This document shows, piece after piece, positions 51,091-59,434 of a stretch of 64,000 nt of DNA. A model generated the notes under the pieces. That model was not told the origin of the DNA. It did not search any database and saw only the letters and a program-made list of their open reading frames with translations. Source of the stretch: UBA6055 sp965203755 (GTDB lineage Bacteria > Chloroflexota > Anaerolineae > Aggregatilineales > Phototrophicaceae); contig OZ241910.1 in NCBI GenBank assembly GCA_965203755.1, forward strand, positions 2,294,001-2,358,000, read 5' to 3'. The position numbers and the translations under genes are program-made. The number at the start of each line of letters is the position of its first letter. Positions within the stretch are counted from its first letter, which is position 1.

Positions 51091-52137
51091 ATGAACTTTG
51101 GTTCACTACTACAAGTTATTGCGATACTGGCATTCGGGGTGGGTATCCTCGGTGTTGCGTTCGCGTTCACCCTGGCATCGCAGGGACGTTCAACCCGCGG
51201 CGGCGTGCTTCTGGCGCTGGTGGGATTTGTCGCCGGCATCGTGCTGTTTATCGTCAGTTCCGGCATCCTGATTGTCCAGCCGGCGCGGGCGGCCGTGATC
51301 ATCAATGTGCTGTCGGGTGAATTGGAAGAGCCGGCGCGGGCGCCAGGGACATCCATCATAATCCCTGGCCTGCAGGAATTTATCATCTACCCGACCGACC
51401 AGCAGGAATACACCATGTCCGGCATTGCGCGAGAAGGACGGATACAAGGGGACGACGCTGTGGAAGCCTTGACGGTGGATGGTCAGGAAGTTCGGCTTGA
51501 CATTACGGTTCTGTACCGCGTTGAGCGCGCGGATGTCAATCAGATTCATTTGAACTGGCAGAGTCGCTATGAATCGGATTTCATTCGGCCGACGGTGCGC
51601 GCGGTTGCCCGCGATGTCGTTTCACAATTCGAGGCCGAGGCGATTTATGGTCTTCAGCGCGAGGCGCTTGGCGGGCAGATTTCGGAACAGGTTAGCGCCC
51701 GGATGCAGGAACAGGGCTTGACGCTGACGTCGCTGCTGGTGCGCCAAATCGACTTCAATGATGCCTTCGCTCAATCGATTGAAGAAAAGCAGATTGAGGC
51801 GCAAAGACTGCAACGCGCTCGCACTGAAGCTGAACGGGTTCGCACCGAGGCTGGCGGTCAAGCTGACGCGGCTGAAGAGGCCGCCCGCGGCCGCGCCAAC
51901 GCCCGCAAGATCGAAGCTGAAGCCGAAGCCGAAGCGCTGCGCGTCATCAGCGCCCAGATTGCCGCCAATCCCAATCTGATTCAATATCTGTATGTCGCCA
52001 ATCTGTCGGACAACGTCAACTTCGCGCTGCTGCCGTCGGATTCGCCTTTTATCTTCAACGTCGATGATTTCACCCAGCTTGGGGATGACTTTGAGGCGCC
52101 GGCGACCGACATTGAACTGACCGAGTCGTCTCGATAA
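51091..52137 (+). CDS. SPFH/Band 7 (prohibitin-like) membrane protein
   Basis: 348 aa; AAGGAG five bases before the ATG and a TATAAT at 51026-51031. Two N-terminal membrane helices (about 5-28 and 38-60) are followed by the Band 7 domain (PARAAVIINVLSGELEE, then QEVRLDITVLYRVE) and a long Ala/Glu/Arg coiled coil (about 225-290), then a C-terminal FTQLGDDFE tail. It should form large oligomers in membrane microdomains. It is followed by a terminator. The 50844-51090 gap contains a GTCGCGC hairpin and otherwise nothing clear. Confidence 0.9.
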   Translation: MNFGSLLQVIAILAFGVGILGVAFAFTLASQGRSTRGGVLLALVGFVAGIVLFIVSSGILIVQPARAAVIINVLSGELEEPARAPGTSIIIPGLQEFIIYPTDQQEYTMSGIAREGRIQGDDAVEALTVDGQEVRLDITVLYRVERADVNQIHLNWQSRYESDFIRPTVRAVARDVVSQFEAEAIYGLQREALGGQISEQVSARMQEQGLTLTSLLVRQIDFNDAFAQSIEEKQIEAQRLQRARTEAERVRTEAGGQADAAEEAARGRANARKIEAEAEAEALRVISAQIAANPNLIQYLYVANLSDNVNFALLPSDSPFIFNVDDFTQLGDDFEAPATDIELTESSR

Positions 52138-52181
52138 TCTGACTGGCGGGATCGCGCGCAAGCCTTCCCGCATCCGATGAC

Positions 52182-52215
52182 AAAAAGGGCGTTCCCGCTT
52201 GGGGACGTCTTTTTT
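52182..52215 (+). terminator. Intrinsic terminator after the SPFH gene
   Basis: GGCGTTCCC (52188-52196) pairs with GGGGACGTC (52201-52209), two G-U pairs, four-base loop, followed by six T. Preceding A run (52182-52186) pairs with the T run, so it may also serve the convergent protease gene. Confidence 0.85.
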
Positions 52216-52301
52216 GCGGTCTGCCCCTCATAGCATGAAACGGCTCATCCTGCTGTGTCTGCCGACTGCGATGAATGCTTTGCGCGCTGGCCGCCGATAC
52301 G

Positions 52302-53402
52302 TCAGAGGCTGACCTCCATGGTATCGAGCACCAGATCAATCGGCGTGAATATCGTCGCGCGGCGCGAGCCGGCAAACAGAAGCCCGACCGCGTTCAGGCT
52401 GCCGGCCTCGATCACCAAAGCCCCCGAATCGCCGCCCTGACTCATCGGCGTGGCAATCACCTGTCCGGCGAAACGCGCCTGCCGGTTATCGCCATAGGCG
52501 ACATCCACCGTCGCATTCATCAGCGTGACGACGCCTTCGGTATAGCCGGTGGTGCGGCCGTGTTTCCTGACTTGCATCCCCAACTGCGCCGCTTTGATCC
52601 CATTTGGCCGGCCGATAGCGGCGATGCTTTGCTGAAACAGCATGGGATTGTTGGGGCGGGCAAGGGCGGCATCAACCCGATTCGGAAAAACAAGCGCATT
52701 GGGCGTCTCGGCCTGCGGCGCCGGGATAACCGCCAGCCGTTTTGCCGACCCGTTGATCCTTGCCAGCGTGTTGCCAACAGCGACCACCAGGTCAACAATG
52801 TCACAATTGCTCGGCGGCAAGAGCGGGTTTCTTGGGTCGGTGTCTCCTGGCGGCGGGGCGGGGCTTGTTCCAGAAGACGGATTGTAATAACGAATCATTT
52901 CAAAGCGATGCAGTTTGGCGACGGCATCATCCGGGCGGATGCCGTGGTCGGTGGGCCCCGGCTGAAGAATGGCGTCGCCGATCACCGCGTCGTTGCTGTT
53001 CGCCAGCACATGATTGTTCGACAAAATCAAAGGCTCGCCGGTGCCGCGGTCAAATACAATCGCGCCGATAGTCCCGGCTGTGACTTTGTAATGTCCGATG
53101 CTGACCCCGGCCGGAACATTGGGACGAAAGCGGTCGCGGGGGTTAATCAAAGCCTCAAGGCGGCCGACTTCAATGACATCGGTGCGAGCGCCATCCAAAT
53201 TGGCGGGTACGATGTCGACTTCGTCAAGCGCTTCAATCGGTTTTTTCTGTTCGACGAGCACCGAGACAGCCAGTTGGTCGGTCGATTCTTCCTTGAAGCT
53301 GCGGAAGCCAATCGCCACGCCTACCACGCCCCGCCGCCGCAGTAAATCTTCCTGCGACCGGTGCTGTGTCTCCAGGAGTTGGCGAAATACATCCATGGAC
53401 AT
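52302..53402 (-). CDS. NAL1-like trypsin-fold serine protease
   Basis: 366 aa, no signal peptide. An N-terminal module (about 20-90; GVVGVAIGFRSFKEESTDQL, SVLVEQKKP) precedes a trypsin-like domain with His in LILSNNHVLAN, a likely Asp in NRVDAALARP and Ser in QGGDSGALVIE. The family includes NAL1-like proteases of plants and bacteria; substrates are not known. A proline-rich loop (SPAPPPGDTDPRNPLLPP) is inserted in the middle. The N-terminal module also occurs alone at 60215-60478. Confidence 0.8.
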   Translation of the reverse strand: MSMDVFRQLLETQHRSQEDLLRRRGVVGVAIGFRSFKEESTDQLAVSVLVEQKKPIEALDEVDIVPANLDGARTDVIEVGRLEALINPRDRFRPNVPAGVSIGHYKVTAGTIGAIVFDRGTGEPLILSNNHVLANSNDAVIGDAILQPGPTDHGIRPDDAVAKLHRFEMIRYYNPSSGTSPAPPPGDTDPRNPLLPPSNCDIVDLVVAVGNTLARINGSAKRLAVIPAPQAETPNALVFPNRVDAALARPNNPMLFQQSIAAIGRPNGIKAAQLGMQVRKHGRTTGYTEGVVTLMNATVDVAYGDNRQARFAGQVIATPMSQGGDSGALVIEAGSLNAVGLLFAGSRRATIFTPIDLVLDTMEVSL

Positions 53403-53487
53403 AAAACGTCATTCCTGCGCCGGTTCAAATCACTGCGGCGGCATTATACCCTAGAATCCAAAGTCGGAATATGATGGCGGCCCAGCC

Positions 53488-54573
53488 TCACCGCGATGCC
53501 CTGATATTCTTCAAGCCGCTGCCGGTAAAAGCCAGCATGAGTTCGGCATCATGTCCAAGCCGCTCATAGATTTGCGGCAGCGCCGCCGCCGTGACCGCGC
53601 TGGTGGCCTCAATCAGCAGGCCGCGCGCGGCCATTTGCCGCTGGGCGCTTTGGATGGCGTCATTGTCCACCCGAAAGGCGCAGCCGCCGGTGTCATAAAG
53701 CGCCGCCATAATTTGCCGCCCGCGCACCGGCGCATCCACCAGGATGCCATCGGCGATGCTGTGCTGTGGGGTGACGGCGGCGGGGCTGTCCGAACCCCGC
53801 TCCCAGCCGCGCACAATCGGATCCACGCCGGCTGACTGCACCGCGATCATCCGCGGCATGCTGCCGCTTAGGCCGGCATCCAGCAAAGCCTTGTATCCGC
53901 GGTAAAAGCCGAGGAACAGGCCGCCATGCCCGACGGGAGTCGCGATGGCATCGGGTACGCGCCTTCCCATCTGTTCCCAGGTTTCCCAGGCGGCGGTAGT
54001 CTGTCCCAGGACAAAATAGGGATTCCAGGCATGGCTGGCATAGGTGGTCGCTTCGGCGGCGGCGTACACATCGACTGTCGGCTGCCGCGATTCGATAATG
54101 GCGCCGCCAAAGGCGCGAATCAGCGCTTTTTTGCTGGCGGTGGCGGTAGCCGCCGGGACAAAGATGACTGCTGAAATGCCGGCGGCGCTGGCGAAAGCCG
54201 CTATCGACGCGCCGGCGTTGCCGGATGAATTGTCAATGACCTCATGTACGTCAAAGCCGGCGATATAATTCAGCAGGGTGGCCGTGCCGCGGTCTTTGTA
54301 GGAGCCGGTCGGATTCAGATATTCGAGCTTGGCATGAAAGCGACAGCCGCCAGCCGTTACCGCCGTCAGCGGGGTCATGCCTTCGCCCAAGGTGAAACGC
54401 CTGCTGACCGGCAGCATGGCGGCGTAGCGCCATAGGGAGAAATCGCCCTGGTCGATTTGATTGGCATCAAATGGCGGCAGGTCGATTAAATCAAGCGGGC
54501 CGCCGCATGCCTGACACCGCCATGCCAGCGCGGCGGCGGCGGCGCCGCATTCGCTGCATTGCATCTTCGCCAT
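53488..54573 (-). CDS. thrC: Threonine synthase-like PLP enzyme
   Basis: 361 aa. An N-terminal zinc ribbon (CSEC, CQAC) is followed by the PLP domain with Lys in LNPTGSYKDRGT, the cofactor-phosphate loop IDNSSGNAGASIAAFA, and C-terminal FTGSGLKN. These are typical of short (class II-like) threonine synthases that convert O-phosphohomoserine to threonine; cysteate synthase is a near relative. The metY-like gene at 63.5 kb uses the same homoserine branch. It diverges from moaA. Confidence 0.85.
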   Translation of the reverse strand: MAKMQCSECGAAAAALAWRCQACGGPLDLIDLPPFDANQIDQGDFSLWRYAAMLPVSRRFTLGEGMTPLTAVTAGGCRFHAKLEYLNPTGSYKDRGTATLLNYIAGFDVHEVIDNSSGNAGASIAAFASAAGISAVIFVPAATATASKKALIRAFGGAIIESRQPTVDVYAAAEATTYASHAWNPYFVLGQTTAAWETWEQMGRRVPDAIATPVGHGGLFLGFYRGYKALLDAGLSGSMPRMIAVQSAGVDPIVRGWERGSDSPAAVTPQHSIADGILVDAPVRGRQIMAALYDTGGCAFRVDNDAIQSAQRQMAARGLLIEATSAVTAAALPQIYERLGHDAELMLAFTGSGLKNIRASR

Positions 54574-54671
54574 CGCTCATCCTGTTCGCTTGCTTCCGCT
54601 TGGCATCAAGGGTAACAGCAGCCGGCGGTTTCGACAATAGGCGCGGCGGTGATTTTCCGCGCCGCCATGCC

Positions 54672-54700
54672 TTGATAAAAAGGCCGCTTTTCTATACACT
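54672..54700 (+). promoter_or_regulatory. Promoter of moaA
   Basis: TTGATA (54672-54677), 17 bases, TACACT (54695-54700), 30 bases before the moaA ATG. No molybdenum-cofactor riboswitch fold is evident in so short a leader. Confidence 0.7.
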
Positions 54701-54729
54701 GATAAGACAATGATATCGGATGACGATGA

Positions 54730-55752
54730 ATGATGAGCCTTCAAGACAAGTTTGACCGACCGCTGCGCGATTTGCGGATATCGGTGACCGACCGCTGCAA
54801 TTTTCGCTGTCCATACTGCATGCCGGCAGAAATTTTCGGTGAACGATACCGGTTTCTGCCCAAGTCCCAACTCTTGAGTTTTGAGGAGATCATCCGGCTG
54901 ACCGGCATCATCGTTGGTTTGGGGGCGGTGAAGATCCGCTTGACCGGCGGCGAGCCGCTGCTGCGCCAGAATATCGAAGACCTGGTTGCCATGCTGAACC
55001 AGCTTGAGGGTGTTGAAGACCTGGCGATGACAACCAATGCCTATCTTTTGCCACAGAAGGTCGATGCGCTCAAAGCGGCCGGCTTGGCGCGGCTGACCAT
55101 CAGCCTGGACACGCTTGACGATGAGATCTTTCGTCGGATGAACGGCGGCCGTTCCGGCGCTGACCGGGCGCTGGCGGGGATCGCGGCGGCCGAAAAAGCC
55201 GGCTATCGCCCGCTCAAAATCAATGCGGTTGTGCAGCGAGGCGTCAACGACCATACGCTGGTTGACCTGGCGCGCTATTTCAAAGCCCGCGGACATATCC
55301 TGCGTTTTATTGAATATATGGATGTGGGCAGCAAAAATGGCTGGAAAATGGAGCAGGTTGTCCCGGCCAAAGACATCGCAGCCATGATTGATGCCGAGAT
55401 GCCGCTGGAGCCGTTGCCCGGCAATTATTATGGCGAAGTCGCGCGGCGCTATCGCTATGCTGACGGCAACGGCGAAATCGGCCTGATCGCCTCGGTCACG
55501 CAAGCCTTCTGCGGCGCCTGCACCCGGATGCGGCTTTCGCCCGAAGGTCAGATTTTCACCTGTTTGTTTGGCGCCAAGGGCATCAGCCTGCGCGACCCCA
55601 TGCGCGGCGGCGCCAGCGATGAAGAGCTTGAGCGAATCATCCGCCGTACTTGGCGGCATCGGGCTGACCGCTATTCGGAGCTCCGCAGTTCGCTGACTGA
55701 AGCAATGCGCGACGGCCGCAAAAAGGTCGAGATGTATCACATCGGCGGCTAG
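54730..55752 (+). CDS. moaA: GTP 3',8-cyclase MoaA
   Basis: 340 aa. The radical SAM cluster motif C-x3-C-x2-C lies in TDRCNFRCPYCMP, SAM-binding RLTGGEPLLR follows, and the second cluster has C-x2-C-x13-C (FCGACTRMRLSPEG then TCLFG). The C-terminus ends in the essential GG (HIGG). It converts GTP to the cyclic precursor of molybdopterin with MoaC. Other moa genes are not in the window, so it stands alone here. Tandem ATGs (54730, 54733) leave the start open by one codon. Confidence 0.96.
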   Translation: MMSLQDKFDRPLRDLRISVTDRCNFRCPYCMPAEIFGERYRFLPKSQLLSFEEIIRLTGIIVGLGAVKIRLTGGEPLLRQNIEDLVAMLNQLEGVEDLAMTTNAYLLPQKVDALKAAGLARLTISLDTLDDEIFRRMNGGRSGADRALAGIAAAEKAGYRPLKINAVVQRGVNDHTLVDLARYFKARGHILRFIEYMDVGSKNGWKMEQVVPAKDIAAMIDAEMPLEPLPGNYYGEVARRYRYADGNGEIGLIASVTQAFCGACTRMRLSPEGQIFTCLFGAKGISLRDPMRGGASDEELERIIRRTWRHRADRYSELRSSLTEAMRDGRKKVEMYHIGG

Positions 55753-55857
55753 CTGTCGCCTTGCCAGCCGCCGATGGATCGCTTGTGGATATGCCCAGCC
55801 GCCCGGCATCAGCGCAATCGAACCCGGCGTTTCAACCGCGCCGCGGTAATGCTTAAG

Positions 55858-56508
55858 CTAATGCAGGCAGATGGCTTCACCCTCGTCATTGTGCCGACAC
55901 GGATTGCCATGCCTCAGCCGATAGGCGGCTTTAAACAAATCGCAGGCGACAGCATCGGCGGGGCCGCGCGCCGGCAAATCGCAGATGCTTCTGAACGCGG
56001 GCGCGGCTGCGGGGCTGTGAACCATTTGGTGCAGCGCGGTGGCGGCCGCATCGACGTCAAAGAGGCCCTCCCCTACCGTGTGTACGGCGCCGGTTTGCTC
56101 ATCGGTTTGCTCAAGTGGGCTTGGTGGATCGCCGTCGCCTGGTCCCGCCGCCCCGCCGGCCACCGCCGTTTGTCTTGCCGCCGCCGTTTGGCTTGCCGCC
56201 ACCTCGACGGGATTGCGCGGTGTTGGTGTTGGTGTTGGTGTTGGGTCGCCGCTGCTTGGTCTTGCCGCCGCCGTTTGTTTTGCCGCCGCCGCGTTTTGTC
56301 TTGCCGCCACCTCGCCGGGATTGCGCGGTGTTGGTGTTGGGTCGCCGCTGCTTGGTCTTGCCGCCGCCGTTTGTCTTGCCGCCGCCGTTTGTCTTGCCGC
56401 CACCTCGCCGGGATTGCGCGGTGTTGGTGTTGGTGTTGGGGTCCGGGCCTGCGCCGCGCCCAGACATACCACCACGAACAAAGCCGCTAAGATCATTTTA
56501 CGCATCAT
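55858..56508 (-). CDS. Exported repeat protein with one four-Cys domain
   Basis: 216 aa. Signal peptide MRKMILAALFVVVCLGAAQA, then TPTPTPTP and three copies of a repeat around RNPGEVAARQTAAARPSSGD (about 25-120), a short linker, and a C-terminal domain with C-x12-C-x14-C-x9-C-LH (about 170-216). The same domain occurs twice in the next gene upstream. The 5' regions of the two genes are nearly identical (AAGGAGGATTCATGATGCG). The final 75 residues are almost the same in both proteins. Function unknown; disulfide-stabilised extracellular domain is likely. Confidence 0.75.
   Translation of the reverse strand: MMRKMILAALFVVVCLGAAQARTPTPTPTPRNPGEVAARQTAAARQTAAARPSSGDPTPTPRNPGEVAARQNAAAAKQTAAARPSSGDPTPTPTPTPRNPVEVAASQTAAARQTAVAGGAAGPGDGDPPSPLEQTDEQTGAVHTVGEGLFDVDAAATALHQMVHSPAAAPAFRSICDLPARGPADAVACDLFKAAYRLRHGNPCRHNDEGEAICLH
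56196..56450 (-). repeat. Imperfect tandem repeat inside the four-Cys gene
   Basis: A block beginning CCGCCACCTCG on the plus strand recurs at 56196, 56304 and 56397 (spacings 108 and 93 bases), each time followed by GGGATTGCGCGGTGTTGGTG. The number of GTTGGT units (TPTP codons) differs between copies, so the array appears to expand and shrink in multiples of three. Confidence 0.85.
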
Positions 56509-56546
56509 GAATCCTCCTTAAAATCAATCATTATCAGAGTTCCTTT

Positions 56547-57353
56547 CTAATGCAGGCAGACAGCTTCACCCTCGTCATTGTGCCGACATGGGTTGCCATA
56601 CCTCAGCCGATAGGCGGCTTTGTACAAATCGCAGGCGACAACATCGGCGGGGCCGCGCGCCGGCAAATCGCAGATGCTTCTGAACGCGGGAGTGGCTGCG
56701 GGGCTGTGAACCATTTGATGCAGCGCGGTGGCGGCCGCATCAATGTCAAAGAGGCCCTCTCCTACCGTGTGGACGGGTCCAGTTGGGCCGCCAGGTTCGG
56801 CTGGGCCGCCAGGCCCAGGCGTGGCAATTGGTCCGCCAGGTTCAGCTGGTCCGCCAGGTTCAGCTGGTCCGCCAGGTTCAGCTGGTCCGCCAGGTCTTGG
56901 TGTGGCAACTGGAAAATGCAGGCACAGGATTTGGCCGTCAATATCGTATCCACATGGGCTGCCGTGCCGCGCCTCGTACTCGGCTCTGTAGGCATCGCAG
57001 GCGGCTTCGTGAGCCGAGTCGTGATAAGAGCCTTCACATCCACTCACGGCGCCACCCGGCGTCCCTTGAAGATTCGCATGCAGTGCGGTGGCCATAATAT
57101 CAACGTCCGCGCTTTGGGCGTGGGCCGCCCGCGTGGCCGCACCATTGGCCACGGCCGTGGCCACCATGTTGGCTTGCCTGGTGCTAGCCTGTTGGGTCTC
57201 GCTTATTCGCTGGTTATAAGCGGTTGCCCAACTTTCGTGCGAAAGGAGGGTTGGCGTTGGGTCAGCGGACTGCGCCTGCCCCACGCCCAGGTATACCACG
57301 ACTAAAGCTGCTAAGATCACGACCAAAGCTGCTAAGATCATTTTACGCATCAT
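56547..57353 (-). CDS. Exported protein with two four-Cys domains and PGGPAE repeats
   Basis: 268 aa. Signal peptide with an internal duplication (ILAALVVILAALVVVYLGVGQAQ). Domain 1 (about 110-152) and domain 2 (about 223-268) each have C-x12-C-x14-C-x9-C-LH. Between them lies a Gly/Pro linker with four PGGPAE units encoded by an 18-base tandem repeat. Domain 2 and the residues before it (GLFDIDAAATALHQMVHSPA) match the single-domain neighbour almost completely, so the pair arose by recent duplication. Family not recognised. Confidence 0.75.
   Translation of the reverse strand: MMRKMILAALVVILAALVVVYLGVGQAQSADPTPTLLSHESWATAYNQRISETQQASTRQANMVATAVANGAATRAAHAQSADVDIMATALHANLQGTPGGAVSGCEGSYHDSAHEAACDAYRAEYEARHGSPCGYDIDGQILCLHFPVATPRPGGPAEPGGPAEPGGPAEPGGPIATPGPGGPAEPGGPTGPVHTVGEGLFDIDAAATALHQMVHSPAATPAFRSICDLPARGPADVVACDLYKAAYRLRYGNPCRHNDEGEAVCLH
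56830..56896 (-). repeat. 18-base tandem repeat encoding PGGPAE
   Basis: GGTCCGCCAGGTTCAGCT is repeated exactly three times from 56830 to 56883, and a fourth partial unit runs to 56896. It is in frame and encodes the collagen-like linker between the two four-Cys domains. Perfect identity suggests recent slippage. Confidence 0.95.
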
Positions 57354-57390
57354 GAATCCTCCTTAACTTAAATTGACAACCGTTCGCGTA

Positions 57391-58965
57391 TCATATCATT
57401 ATGGCCTCTACGTTGGAGATGTTAAAATTAGAGCCGCCAAATCTCTTGAGACGCAACTCATTAGTCGAAGTGCGACCAAGCCCTAGGCTTAGATCCGACC
57501 CACCAGCGTTAGGAATGTGTTCAAAGGCGTTATCTGAACTTGAATTCGCTGTCAAGACTCGTATATCTGCTAAATTAGCTATACAAACTCTATTGGCTCT
57601 CCCCGATCTGAACGTCAATATCAAAAGGTTTGCGCCATTTGGCATAGTGATACCTGTGTTAACCGGTGTTCTGGATATGGAAACATTGTTGCCAGAAACA
57701 TTAGTTAAACTAAGCCCGCCGCTCGTCGGCGCCGGCGCGTCGGCGGGCGTGAACGTCACTCGCAATTCTGCCGTGAGGGTCGCGCCCGTTGCGCCAGCTT
57801 CCCCATCCCAGTATTGATAGACCCCGACTTGATTGTCTGAATTGCGGACAAAGTACAAATTATAGTAACCGACAATGGTCGACAAGCTGTACACAATAAC
57901 TCTGAAAGCCTCGACTCCGTTGGGGTCTGTCGCGGCGCCAGTGCTTTGAACCGCGTCCTCCGCGGCAATGGCAGATGCAAACAGGATATTCGACAAATTA
58001 ACCGTGCGGTCGTCCTCCGTTTGATTGGCCTTGCCAATGACAAAACCCATGTTCACATCGGATACCGGCGCGATGGTCAATTCCAAAGCGCAGTGGAATT
58101 CACCCTGCGAATGGTCATCCAGGTCAAGCGTTGGATTAAAAATCGATGCGCCAGCAGGGTAAGTGTCCCTCGTCGTTGACGTTAAAGTCAAGCCTGGATT
58201 AACCGTGTCAAAGGTGATCCCCAATGGTGTCGTATTCGCAGCAGGAATATCGGCTTGATAGGCTGTGTCGGTTGGCAGCTTTGTCTTAGGCCAGCGGTCG
58301 GTGTTATTCGTCAAGGCGATGGGATTGATATTAGGGTCATTGCGGTCATAATTTTCCCATCGGCTGGCGCTGTGGATGGCTTGCGCCACGCTGTAATTCG
58401 AGTCGCTGTAGACGGTGAGGTCAAAAGCCGCGCCGACCGTGTTAACATCCAGCCCGGCGCTGCCGGGTTCATGGACGTAGGCATAATCGCTGCTGCTGTC
58501 CTGCCCGCTGGCTCTGTCAAGGACGAGGCTGTCATAGGCATTGCCTGAATGAAAGCGAATGTACAGCTTGGCAGGCGGTGATTGGGTTAGCGCCGTTTTG
58601 TCAAAGAATGCCCGGATATTGTTAGGCGAAGCGGTCTGCCAGCGAAAGGTCGCATCCCCGAAGTAGCCCGTTTGTCCGCCGGCGTTGGCGGCAATCGCGC
58701 CGCGGTAAATGTTGGCGTCCTCGGTGTTGGGCACGAGTTCATACAGCGCGCCCGACAGACTGATGATGTCGCCGTCATTGAAGCCGGTCGTTGCGGGCAG
58801 CGCCGTCCGCCGCGCGAGGGTGCTGCTGTCAGAGGCGCCGCCTTTGAGACCTTGCGCCCCGACGGGACCTTGCGGGCCAGCGGGCCCTTGCGGCCCGACA
58901 GGCCCTTGCGCCCCAGCAGGCCCTTGCGGCCCAACGGGACCTTGCGGGCCTGGTGAACCATTCAT
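57391..58965 (-). CDS. Collagen-like repeat protein
   Basis: 524 aa from ATG 58965 (AAGGAG eight bases upstream). Residues 2-42 are 13 Gly-X-Y triplets (GPQGPVGPQGPAG...), a bacterial collagen stalk. The rest is beta-rich, with Asn/Thr/Ser-rich segments (SGNNVSISRTPVNTGI, NLADIRVLTANSSSDN) like phage tail-tip or other surface fibre proteins; I do not recognise the family. No signal peptide is visible, so export or phage origin is open. The gene is lower in GC than its neighbours in its 3' half. It lies upstream of the four-Cys genes on the same strand. Confidence 0.7.
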   Translation of the reverse strand: MNGSPGPQGPVGPQGPAGAQGPVGPQGPAGPQGPVGAQGLKGGASDSSTLARRTALPATTGFNDGDIISLSGALYELVPNTEDANIYRGAIAANAGGQTGYFGDATFRWQTASPNNIRAFFDKTALTQSPPAKLYIRFHSGNAYDSLVLDRASGQDSSSDYAYVHEPGSAGLDVNTVGAAFDLTVYSDSNYSVAQAIHSASRWENYDRNDPNINPIALTNNTDRWPKTKLPTDTAYQADIPAANTTPLGITFDTVNPGLTLTSTTRDTYPAGASIFNPTLDLDDHSQGEFHCALELTIAPVSDVNMGFVIGKANQTEDDRTVNLSNILFASAIAAEDAVQSTGAATDPNGVEAFRVIVYSLSTIVGYYNLYFVRNSDNQVGVYQYWDGEAGATGATLTAELRVTFTPADAPAPTSGGLSLTNVSGNNVSISRTPVNTGITMPNGANLLILTFRSGRANRVCIANLADIRVLTANSSSDNAFEHIPNAGGSDLSLGLGRTSTNELRLKRFGGSNFNISNVEAIMI

Positions 58966-59055
58966 GCTCGTCACTCCTTTTAAGCCTAGTATAACTTGAT
59001 CCTTCTTTAAGAGTATAATCTAAAATCCTGTCTTTGTGCAAGTTTTTTTGAATTT

Positions 59056-59274
59056 TCAAGGCAAATTCGCCAAATCGGTGGCAATAGATCTGCCGTTTTT
59101 GGCAATAAATGGCGGTCCACGGCGTGATAAGCGCTGGATACTGCGCTGTGGCGGCAATTCAAAGGTAAAGTGAAAGCCGCCGAATGAATCGATTTGAGCC
59201 ATCAAAGTCCTTCTGAATTGAATGCGCCAATCATCTGAAAGACGTCCCTTTCGCGCCGTCTTGATGCTGAACAT
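59056..59274 (-). CDS. Short unknown ORF in dispersed repeat copy B
   Basis: 72 codons from ATG 59274 with GGAGAAGG just upstream. It encodes a basic N-terminus (FSIKTARKGRLSDDWRIQF), then AQIDSFGGFHFTFELPPQRS and RRGPPFIAKNGRS. The homologous stretch in copy A at 10.2 kb is frameshifted. It may be a real small gene with one dead relative, or a repeat that happens to be open. Confidence 0.35.
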   Translation of the reverse strand: MFSIKTARKGRLSDDWRIQFRRTLMAQIDSFGGFHFTFELPPQRSIQRLSRRGPPFIAKNGRSIATDLANLP

Positions 59275-59360
59275 TATCCTTCTCCGCGCGGCGCCCTTGA
59301 ATAAACGTATCACAGACGCATCGGCAAAAGGCGACTCTTAGGCCGCGCTTTTCCAAAACT
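59091..59360 (-). repeat. Dispersed repeat, copy B
   Basis: Aligns over about 270 bases with 10192-10475 with scattered substitutions and small gaps. On the minus strand common blocks include GTCGCCTTTTGC, TGTGATAC, GGGACGT, TGGCGCAT, ATGGCTC and CCGCCATTTATTGCC. The conservation covers both the short ORF and its upstream region. The remaining part of the 58966-59434 gap contains the promoter of the SDR gene. Confidence 0.7.
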
Positions 59361-59389
59361 TGCAGCCGCGGTCAAAGATGTGGTATTCT
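59360..59389 (+). promoter_or_regulatory. Promoter of the SDR gene
   Basis: TTGCAG (59360-59365), 18 bases, TATTCT (59384-59389), 46 bases before the ATG. Confidence 0.6.
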
Positions 59390-59434
59390 CGCAGCGGTTG
59401 AATTGTATGGATGGATACAGGAAGAGAATGAATA

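Noticed and set aside
54577..55809. 410-codon minus-strand frame opposite moaA
   Set aside because: moaA is complete with both cluster motifs; the antisense frame is a by-product.
56830..56896. CRISPR-like array
   Set aside because: The 18-base units are directly adjacent without spacers and in frame; it is a coding tandem repeat.
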